A stretch of 64,000 nucleotides of DNA from Branchiostoma floridae (lineage: Eukaryota > Chordata > Leptocardii > Amphioxiformes > Branchiostomatidae). Location of the stretch: positions 17,523,154 through 17,587,153 of the forward strand of contig NC_049980.1 of the NCBI RefSeq assembly GCF_000003815.2, in the 5' to 3' direction. A program made the position numbers and the translations under genes. Below are positions 25,001 through 37,000 of this stretch, in pieces. Within the stretch, counting starts at the first letter, position 1. Every line of letters begins with the position of its first letter. Under the pieces are notes generated by a model. It made no database searches, had not been told where the DNA came from, and saw nothing but the letters and a program-made list of their open reading frames with translations.

Positions 25001-28000
25001 TCCTGAACAAAGAATTCCACTAGTGCCAAGCAAATTAAGCCCAAATGATTGGAAAGTTTGGAACTATTCTTGTAACAGTACACTGGAAGACTATGTTTGG
25101 CCATCTGATTAGATAATATTGATGCTCCATTTTCTCTCAAGTTAAAAGCTCTTTAAATGTGGTCCACAGCCAGTTGCTAAGAACAGTATACATGAATTTA
25201 TACATAACAGTTACATATGGTCCAAATGTATACCCTTCAACTTGCACAAATAATACAAGATGATTCCATTGTCCTACCTTCACACTGGCCATTGGCATTC
25301 TCCCTGTAGCCCGCCCTGCACATACAGTCAAACCTGTGTTTGGTGTTGATACAAATTTCTCTCATTGGGTCACAGTTGTGAAGGTTCCTCCTGCATTCAT
25401 CCATGTCTCTTCCTGAAAAACCAAATAACAGATGAGAGAAATGGACTGATTTTTGTAAGCTTTTATGACCATCATCATAGAAAACCTAATATCTTTTTTC
25501 CAATTTGTAAGGAGCTTAAAATTGAATTTCATTCCAATCCCAAATCATACTTTCTACAGAAGCAAAAATCAACATACTTCCACACTGGAAGTAGAAATCT
25601 GTGGCCATGTGATTGTTGGCTATGTTGACTTCTGTCGTCTCATTGCTGGTGACTTGTAGGATAATGTAAGGCCTGGTCCAACAGTACTGGAAAGTCTGCC
25701 CACTGGAGGAACATGAAAACATGTTGGAGATGGCATTGAAAATGCATTGATAAAATGAGTATAACTTGTTCCCAAACATGACCAGAGCTTCACCCAATCC
25801 TCTACAGTGTAAGAATACAAGCAAAAATTCTTGCCAAAGATTGCTCAAGTGTGTAGAAGTTGCAAGGCACTCATCATCATATGGCGGACTAAATCTTATC
25901 CAGTTTCTCATGAGCTCACCTCACTGGAAACATGGAACAAATACTTGAACAATGACCCAAGACTTGATATACAGCTTGCACTCACTTCAATGGAATGAAG
26001 AGATTGTCTGCCATCCAGTCCAGACGTGTTAGGGGTCTTGAGGTGAAATCTTGGGTCAGGTTTGTCTGTTGATCTGGAGTCAAGGTGAAGGGGATGCTCA
26101 CATCATCAGGGCTAGAAAATGAAAGAAGAAATAAATAAATACACAATAGCAGCAATTTATGCCTAATATTTGAATGTCACTCAGAGCAAGCCACCATAAT
26201 AAGAAACAGGACTGAACATCAGTCACATTTGGTTGCTTGCTCACTCACTCACCTACTCACTCACTCACTCACCCACTGACTTACTCACTCACTCACTCAC
26301 TTGATAGACAGATCGTGAGGATTTCTTTTCATGTACTGTGATAAAGGAGTTTTGTCAACTTTCACCTCAGCTGATCATCCCAAGACAAGAGCACTTCCAC
26401 AGTGAAGGGTGCTTCACCAACAGGAAGAATGTCTGCAGCTGTGACCAGTACACTGATGATTGCTGTGTATTCCTCATAAGTCTCAACAGTAAGAGTCCTG
26501 GTTCGGCCTCCCGTGTCAAATGCAGACACAGCAAAGTCAACCACACCTGTACAAAGAAAGAGGGAGGATATGATTTCAAGCTGGATTGTATGGATTCTAA
26601 TTACCAGTTTTTCTATTTCATCAATATAATGATGAATATTTAGTAAGACCATCAAGCCCATTGATGTTGTCAATTGACTAAAACAAATATAACACAAAAT
26701 GTTAAACAAAAACCTTGGCACATTCTAATATCTTGAGTTTTCTGTTTCTGTATATACATCAGCTGGAAAGGTCAAGCATATACCATCACATCCTTGGAAT
26801 GTTATCCCACTGGTGGCCACTACATTGTTGTCTGGTAAGGCATCTCTCAGGAGTTGGTGGGGATTTACTTTAACTTCCAACACCTTGGGATCCTCTGTAC
26901 AGTACTGCACAAAATTCTCATCCAGGAGTAGTGCATCATCTGAATGGTTAAAAACATAGTTTTAATTATCATTAGATGAACAACAATAGTAATTCTTTCT
27001 CTATTCACAGCTATAAGTCTGGTAATGAAATCATTGGATGGGGGAAACACATTCAGCAATAAAGCACAAAAGGAATGAACGTTACAGAACTGTAATTTTA
27101 CCAATGATGATGACATTGAGTCCCTCTGACAGTGAGTGTTGGGTCTGTAGAAGATAAGGTACGTGGCTCTCATCTCTAGGATCCCTGCCCTCAGTATAAA
27201 TGGTGATGCTCAATTCAAGGTTGTCCAGGATGTGTTGGTAACCTAGAAAAATGTCACTTGTAAATCTTAAACTCAGGATTTCTAGAATGTATGCACAGTA
27301 ACTTGCCAAAAAGAAGATTCATTTGTATCTAAGTACAAAATGTACATAACATAAACAACTTCTTCAGTTTTAACTAGGACTTGTAAATCCCATTGTAAAA
27401 CATTGATCCTACAGAAAAGAGCATCAATAGGTGTTAGTGGGAGGTAGCATGTCAAATTCTACACATATGCCCTACAGAACAGATGTTGCTCCAGCACCAA
27501 GGACAAGACCAAAAACACAGTCAACATTTGTACTTTGAAAAAAGTGCTTCCTTTTGTTGTTATACTGTCAGTGTGCCCTAGCATCATTGATTGAAAAAAA
27601 TAGGATATAATCAATTCATTTTACACAACCAGCTGGTTGTGTAAAAAGAATTCTCCTATATCCTATATTCTACCAACCTGATGGAAATATTTTCAGGAAT
27701 AAAAAAAAAAAAAAAAAGATTTAATGACTTCACAAACCATCTGCAATCAGTCCCTGGGCTGTGGTGGGAGCTCCCATCTGAGGCTTGAGAAGATAGTCCC
27801 ACATCCATGGTTGGGCATGGTACCCAGCTTCCAAGTCCTGGCCACCATTTCCTGTATAATAGAAAAGGCAAAGGTCTGTCATTCTGCAATACAAAACCTA
27901 CAAATAAAGTAACTGGCTTAGTAGGATCTTGTCACTTAGACTTTGTCCGCTTTGCTCATCTGGTTGGTTTATTTGATGGGTATAGCAAATGGCATTATGA

Positions 28001-31000
28001 CACCATATATACCTCGGGTGGGTAATCAACCCTCTATTGTTTTGTGTTATTGTTTTGATAACACCCCGTGCTATCCGAGGAGATAGTAGTAGAGGACCAG
28101 CCTTGTACACAACACCAAGGTTTTCAAACTGATGTAATAGGAAAAGAATTTTTGAGCATAATGTTTTAATTGATTATCACTAATTCATGAGAGTCCTGGC
28201 TCTAGCATAACCATTGATGAAGTAATTTTTACAGTGACTCGATGCTACAGTTGACTCTTCAGCACCAAGGGCAGGGTCCTTAGTACTGGATATGCCCATT
28301 AGTGTTTTTTTCTCTTATCAGAACATACAATGGGTATAGGAAATCACTTATAGTGCAGAAATATATTCTTTAAATATGCTTTGAAATTTGTATCAGTCTA
28401 ATCCACCCAATTTACAAATATTTTAAGTCCTTCCGGCACAACATGCTGTGGGCACAATTCTGTTTCCTTAGCCCTCAAGCCAAGACAATGTGAAAGCACA
28501 TGATTGTGTGCTATTGAACTAGTAGCACTCTATTCAGCATAAGTACTGAGTACTTAGCAGTATGTACCATTTTATGTCGTTATTGTGAATTGCTCAGGGA
28601 ATGAAAATTGTGAATTACTACATACACAGCAAACACACTACCTTCAAGACTTCTGTTACAGCATCTGGTCAACAAGTAACACCTTAATCATATTAATGCT
28701 AAGTTTTCATTTATCAATTAAAAATACGGCTTTACCTTTGATATCCAGAGTGATTTCCAGCGAGAAGTTTTTGACCTGGTTGATGGTAATGATGTTATCC
28801 ATGTTTACGTTAAAGTCTCCTATGGTCACATCTAAGGAGTCTGAAAAAGTAAGGTGAATTAAATTGAATGCTGGAAACATATTCATCTTAAAACCCAAAG
28901 TTGGATCATAAGTCTTAAAATATTTGTTTTTCTCATAAGTGATTTGGTTCAGGAAAATGTGTTTATAAAAGGCGAATATAATCATTGTCAATGTCACTCA
29001 GAAAAGATGAAAAGGATCCCTTTAAATTCCCAATGGACTATACATATATCAATATCCTTTCATTCTTTTAGGTAAAGCAAAGCAAAACATACTGCCAGAA
29101 CAGTCCAGTATTCCAGGAGGCAAGTCCAGCACAGCTATATTGTTTGAGGTGACTCCATCACTTGCTCCAACAAACAGGTCTCCTTCCTCCACCATCACTA
29201 TAGCCTGAAAGGGTGGCAGATGTGATGGCTGCAATGTGTACTACTATACAAACTGAAAATCCTTTTCTTGATGTGAAGATTATGCATTACTGAGAAGTTA
29301 AGTCTATCCTATCAGATTCAACAGCCTAGTTTCTTAAACATATTAGAATGGTCAGGTTTGAACCTACTTTAAAGTGTACAGTTTACACCAGACAAGAAGA
29401 TCTGTCATTTGCCATTCATCAACTCAATAGAACAGATTAAATTGAATCGTTGTGGTCAGTGATAGCTGTTACACTGCAATCACTGGTCAATCCTGTTGTA
29501 GTTTACCCTGATAGAAGCGTGACCACGACTCGGTACCATGACTTACCTTAGTAGGGTTCCCTTCACAGATGTGTTCATCCAGTGTGACAGGCATTTCTAA
29601 TGAGTGCTGAATTGTCTCCCCAACAGCCAGAGTCCGGCTCATGTCATATGCGGAACCTGTTTGGTACACTGCACCCCAAGTGGGGATCTCCACAGGCATG
29701 CCCTGATGCAGATCATCACTGTTGTGTAGGTAAACCTTGAGATTAAAGAGAAAGAAGCATTTTGATTCAATCAAACCAAGCTTGGAAAGTACAGTTACAG
29801 TTACTGTAGATTAGACAAAAAGACAACATAGAAAACTGGAAATACCCAATCATCTTAAGAATAGGTAACATAAGATACTTAACCAAGTTGTGCTTTACAG
29901 TGATAAATCATGAAGTTTACAAATGTATTTATTTACTCCCTTTATAATCACAAGTATTGTCTCTATGTCTTAAGGATAGAGATTAAAAGCTTGTCCAATA
30001 CCTAAAAACACAAAGAGGAAGGAAGTTCCAACCTTTATATTGAATGTCTTTGGAAGGGGCATTGAAGTCATGGTTGCATTTGGCTGTGTTGTGGTGGTAG
30101 CTAGAGGAGTTGAAGTGGTAATGCCAGTTATGGCCTGTGACCCCAAGTAATGCACAGTGTAGTCCAGAGACAAGGTGTTGGTGAGGTCAAGGAAGTACAT
30201 CTTCTTTTCTGTTGGGTTTATGCTGACATCTGACAGCACAAACAAATCTAAAGAAAGCAGAACAATTGTTCAGTGTGGTTAAAATCTGCATGCATAATAT
30301 CTTAAAAACAGCTACAATGGGCCTTTAAGAACTAAATTAACTTAGAAAGCTTCAATATTAACATGAGTAATACATTGTAGGAACATGGACTGTTTGAACA
30401 AAGCCATGTTAATGGTATAAAGTACCTTCTGCACACTGATAGAGTATTTCCAGAGATGCCTGGTTGTTGTGCACACTACTCTCCTCCACACCAGTACTGC
30501 TATCCACAACAGCCACAAGGTAGGCCATGCCACAGTAGTGTTGGTCAGTATAGCTGGGAATGGTCTAGCATAACAAGAAATAAACTTTATGTAAGTCAAC
30601 AAACCAATTAGACAATTACAATTCATCAAAAGGAATATGATGATTCACAAATCAAAATATAAGGCGCTCATTCTATATGCTGAGACAGATGAAATTAAGC
30701 AGATGAAACAGATGAAATTAAGCAAATCATATTCTTAGACCATTGTAAGAAGTCTAAATAGATGATACAACTCTCAATGGAATACTTATCAACAAAATAT
30801 ACATATATTGTGTTTCTTTTAGTTTGAAAGATTTAGTAAGAACAACTTTGTAGATTTCAGGCTATAAAGACCACTCACTTGCTCAGTGACACTCAATAAC
30901 TACCACACCTACTTTTTTCATATATAAAGCATTCAGTAAGAATTAAACAAACTGCAATCTTGTATACCATATTATAACATTACCTTGAATGTTAATTGAC

Positions 31001-34000
31001 ATTCTAATAGAAAAGGCTGTTTATTATAGCAAAATTCATGCTTTTCTTGAAGACTGCTGTGGCTTTTCCCTCTCTTCAGAAAAATGTTTACATGAAAAAT
31101 AATTGGAGCATGTTACCAGTGTTTGGCTGCCTTCATTGTAGAGTACTTCTTGGTCAATGGGGTCCCAATCATTGTCTTGTGAAATGTAGAACCTCAGAGA
31201 GTAATCATCATCACTGAAACTCCCGCTGGATACAGCCTGCGGGGACATGCAATTTTCATAGTATTTGATTCTTGCAAATAAACATCTTCTAAAATATGAG
31301 CAAGCAGTTACCAAAACATTATTTTCATCATTGATACACAGACATGATGAGCAGAGTCTCCTTCTTGACCCTGGAGTCATTGAATCATGACAAATGTTAT
31401 GTTATGTCTGGCACAAATACAAACCATATTTAATATTCTACTGTATGCATAGTGCAAAGCAACTAATAGTTCTTCTTATGCTCCACAGTCATCAGCAATC
31501 TAAAGGCAATTCTTATCAGAATCATGTCAGAACAAAGTAACTTACAATAGAGATCTCTTTGGGCTGTCCTTGTTCAATGACACTGCCACCATCACTTAGG
31601 CTGAACTCTGCAATGGTTAGGTCACTGGTGCCTGGGGGGAAATAGGGGATAATCATTTTGGAATCATACCATGATATCAAACTTGTCATTATCACAGATG
31701 TTCCAAACAAATTTGAGATGAGGTCTTTGAATTGCAATAATACCCTAAATTGACTTTACCTGAACATTTGAGGTTAGTAAATTGGTTGATGGGATATGCC
31801 ATATAGTTGTTATGAAATATGGTGTCAGTATAGAGCAGTGAAGGTTGGGCATGGACTGCCACCATTAGGTACCTGTACATGTTGCACACAAGAATCACCA
31901 AAACATATCAATATATCATTGATGTCAATATTGAAATTTAAACACACAGAAAATAATCAAAAGCATCATAAAGAAGCAACCGTTACAACTAAAAATCATC
32001 TGAATGACATCTTCGATTTTACTAGACTAAATTTCTGAACTCACTCTGCTTCATCACAAGCCTCTGCTGGTATGGTGACATATCCCACCACATCCTTCAG
32101 CCTGATGTGTCCATGTTTACTCATAGCCCCATTTAACTGTCCCTGTATGTCCACCATGGGGGCCTTGGGCTGCAATGGGTGTCTGTAGGCTTGTGGTGAT
32201 GGCAGAAGTTGCAGTTGCAAATCCCAATACTCATAGCTATGGAGGTCCAGTGTTGGGGTTACGGACAGGTATGCCTGAAACATATCATCAATTCATGAGC
32301 TGCAGCCAGTGATCAGTGTTAAAAACTGCAACAAGAGTCGAGACCTTGGGTGTGTTTTTTTTTACTTTTAAATTGGTAGCAAAAAAACGTTGATCCCATT
32401 GACATTAAAATATTTTTACAACAAATTTGAAAGCAAATTGCCTTGGATTTCATCAATTTGAAAACTTTCACTTTCTTAAAATGAAACCATAAATCCTACA
32501 AAAATCTGACAAAAGCAATTAATTTTAGGCATGACTCTTAAGAGTGTGATTGTGAGCTGTTGTAATATCCTAGATATTTGATTGGGTATTCTTGTAACTA
32601 ACTACCTTCAAAATGAAATTGTCTTCCTTCAGGTTGGCCATGATTGGGTGAGGAGAGAGGTTGATGAGGTCAGCATCAAATGAGATGAGAGTTGGTGCAT
32701 CAGCGGCGATGAACGTCTGTGGAAGGACTGTCCGCACATGGAAGTTCTCCATGCCCATCACATCTGTGCAAAAATATTGGAAGTGTCAGCACTAAATACT
32801 TCCTGCAAAATGAAGTTTGACCAAACTTGAGAATACAATATAAAATTTGTGCAATTCGGTCTAAGGGCACCTACAATTCAAGACCAGTGCAGGCAATGTA
32901 CAAATGTAAGAACCTTAATGACATTGTCAATTTTGGAAGTGGGAAATATAATGTACCACCAATAGCTGACACAGTCACTTAGTTAAGATGTTCATTCTCA
33001 TAAAAGGCTAGAGAAAACAGTCTGGTAAATCTATCTTAGCTACACAGAAATTGCCCCTTGCTCTCTTGTGTCAACTACACTTGGGAACATTAAAAAAGTT
33101 CAGTCTGCTTGCCATATAGATTAAGGAGAAGTAAAAGTTGTAAAGGACAATATTGTACAATTCACAATGTATAGGCATTTGATATAGACCCACCTCCATC
33201 ACATTTCAGTAGGACCTCTATGATCATGACATCATTGCTCCTGACAGGGTCGATCCGGGCCATGTTGGGCCTCTGTGGCCACACGATGGCTGCCAGGTAG
33301 GCAACACCACACAGCGGCTCCACACCAAAATCTCCATGCTACAATTTGAGGTATGTTTCAGGAAAATTTCAAATCTATGGACTACCAATTTCATTTAAAA
33401 CATCTGACAAGTTTCTGATCATCTCAACAGTCATACACACCTTACTGATGGTACACTAACCTCTTGTACCAAACTGAAAAAAAAACCCAACTTTTTCAAG
33501 CAATGAGAAAAATTAATGTCATTCTCATGTAGAGGAAACTTCTAGATTCTGTCTACAGAGAAGAACATTAATTTTCTTTTTCTTCACCTTTTTTTTCTTC
33601 ACATCTATCCAATAGTGGTTAGTGATCTAAATCTTTTTTTATTGTTATTCCATTATCTATTATTTATTGATCAAAATTTCAGATTGAATCTGATCTTGCT
33701 GGAACTGTAACAGTGGTGCCACATGTTTGTCTCAGTGTTTGCTAATATTGACTGTTGCACCAAATTTCATACCAATTATACAGGGACAGATAATACATAT
33801 AACCTGTTTGACACGAAAATGTTTCCACATAGTGTTTAATCTTGCCCTGTATCCAATAGAGAACTGGTATCCAGTCAGTGTGATGAAGACATAAAGACAT
33901 TGTAAGATGAAAACCAATATCTTGATAAAAGGCTGGCGTCATTGTTTATTTCAGTCCACTGCTGTTATCAGTTGACAAAACTATAAAGAGACCAACTTAC

Positions 34001-37000
34001 CTGCACTGTGAGACCATGGCTGTTGAACTGGTGAATGACGTTACTGGAGACCCCCTGTCTTAAGATGTCCCTGTTCTCTTTGCTGTAGTTATGGTGCAGT
34101 CTGATGCCATCTGTAAAAGGGTCTTGAAAAACATTTCAGAAATGTTAGTTTACTTGATACATCTCAGATGCCCTCTTGAATTAAACACATCATTTTCTTG
34201 ATGTCCATTAATCAACACCTATATAACATTGAGTTAATTTAGTTATCATGTGACATGTAACTAAAAGCATGCCTGTTAACTAAAACAGGATTTACATTTT
34301 CCACACCTCAAGGAAATGCTGATGTTGATGANNNNNNNNNNNNNNNNNNNNNNNNNNNNNNNNNNNNNNNNNNNNNNNNNNNNNNNNNNNNNNNNNNNNN
34401 NNNNNNNNNNNNNNNNNNNNNNNNNNNNNNNTGAGGTCACTGGGGTCATCCGGTTAGCTGAGACCAGCCTGGCAAAACCGTCCACCTGTAGGTCCACTTC
34501 CAACAAGAGGGGCTTAGGCTGGTTGGAGTAGATCACATGGTCATCAACCAGCTCAAACCTGGTGATTCCCAGGTCCAGTCGTCCTAGTAGATTTATTTCA
34601 AACAGTGATTTTAGTCTGACACTGTACATGTTGGCAGGACACAGATAAATAGAAAATATACCATGAATATCAATGAAAGTATTCAACCTAAGCTTGTGAT
34701 TGACACATATAAACCTGTGGTAGACAGAGCTGGAGATCAGAGCAAAGTTTCAAGTTGCACACCTGGGATTGTGCAGAGTCCATACACCGTGTACGGGCTG
34801 ATTGGTGTTCCAATGTAATTGTTCACAGGTATTGAGTCCAGCTGGAGATCCATGCTTGGTCGGACCACCACAAACAGATTGGCTGTCCTCTTTGAGGCCT
34901 CACACTCATCCATAGTCAACCGGAGAGTTCCTACAATTATTCACCCCAAAACATGAGCAATGAATGTTACACTGTAGGATTTAAGGACATGAAATAGAAT
35001 TTTATAAAACATAAAAATTAGAAGCCAATGAAGAGGTAGGATATGAATATCGATAAAAAAATTAACTGCAATAATGTATATATACAGTACATTAACTTAA
35101 GAATAGGAAATCTTATCTATCCTAAGTATGTGTCAACCAACTACAGAAAGACAGACAGTCATATAGTTAATATATCATGGTTACAAACCTGGCATGGGCC
35201 CAATCTGTTTGACAAGGCCTGCACCAATCCCATCAGGGCTCTCTGATGTGCCTAACCATCTATCTTCTTCTGCATTGAAGAATTTATCTTTGGAGAAGTA
35301 GAGGTCAATGTAGAAGTTGGATTGATGTGCTGCAGCCTGAGTAGACATGAGGGCAAAATATCAACACGTGAACAAAATATCTTGAGGCACATGATTGTCT
35401 TGTCTGTATTATGAAAAATTTAATAGATAACAGCAGTCTTCATGCATTTATTGCTATGCAAATGTCATATGATTTAACCCTATCAGTAATAGCATGCAAT
35501 GTTCAATACATTACTTCAACTTATTATTCAATGAATAAATATGATCAAACTGAAAAACTAACAGTGTAACAACATGTATGAGTATGAGATGTCTGTGAGT
35601 CATAGTAATATACATTTGTTAACAAATTATTGAGAATTTTAATATGATAAGCTCTATATTCAATGTGCCAGCTGCTATACCATTAAAAGGTCTTTTCACT
35701 TAAAACTAGTAGCATTGGTCTTAATATTTTAGACTAGTCCTTCCATCCACTCATTTTCATACTACATTATCTAATGCGATATTAATGTTATTGTAAATGT
35801 CTGTACACTGTCCATATTGTCTTTTATATGAGCCCTGGGCCTGATACAAGGAATGGATAAATATATTCCTTACTGGGGGAATGTCATCCTTGCCTAGGTT
35901 GCCCAAGAGGATAGAGTAGCTGACAGGATAGCTGACGTCTGCCCACACCTTCCATTTGTACTGGAACTCCCCCATGAAATGTACCGACAACAAAGACAGA
36001 CTATCAGCTGGGGAAAGAGATGCAGTCAGATCACTGAGTGTACATTAATTGCACTTCACTTTTCACTTAAATATTAAATGCTTCAACTTTGCAAGAAAAA
36101 CTTCAGCAATTTTGAGATAGCAAGATCCTTCTCAACATAAACCACCTTCATTTTGATAAGATGCAGATGGATCACTGCTCTCTGTACACAGTACCTGTTT
36201 TCAAATTGTGCTAATTCAGAATAGATAAACACCATGATACCTGGACAGAATACATAGATCCTCTGGACTGCTTGATTATTTTGTGTGGAAGTTTCTGTTC
36301 TTTCAGCTTCCTGTGTTACAAAGACATCCACCCCAATGTGCCTGCAAACAAATGAAAGTTGTTAAACTCAGATAAAGAAATTGAGAAATAAGCATCATAA
36401 AGTTTCCATTAAATATGAAATCTTAAAAATTCAAGACCAACTAAAAACAGGTTAGTCAGTATAGACAAAATTGACTATTAATTACAAGCATCAGTAATGC
36501 AGGCATTGAAGAACAGCAAGCTGGAAACAGCCCCTGCAAAGCGTTCTTTCCTATAAACTACCAGTCTATCCTTTTACTTTCAGATGAGGCTAAAACTTCA
36601 TGCAAAACAGATGACACAATTGTGAACATACCAGTATCTGTTACAGACATAACCACGATGAGGCAGCTGCAGAAAGGGAGCGGAGTCCCCGGACATGATG
36701 GTGTGGCTCACAGTGGTAGAGTTTCCTGTTTTGTTCACTGCCAAATTGTCAGTGATATAGGGATGCAAAACTTCTTCCTGTAGCTGTGGGATTTGTAGAG
36801 TACTGAAGGGAAGGACCAGATCCGGGATATCAGCATCTGGAAAATAAGGAAGAAGGTTAAATATGGCAAGATGCAGATAATACTTCATTTAGGTGATCAT
36901 CTTGTATGCATAAAGAACAGATTCTACATTATAAACAATGTTTTACACAAAAGGAGATTTTTTCATCAGTGTGTCTGCCTCAGTACCGAGTGTCAGTGCT

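Noticed and set aside
28255-28300. Possible seventh hairpin (AGCACCAAGG ... CCTTAGTACT)
   Set aside because: Only about 10 bp pair, with no GAATTC block and no extended stem.
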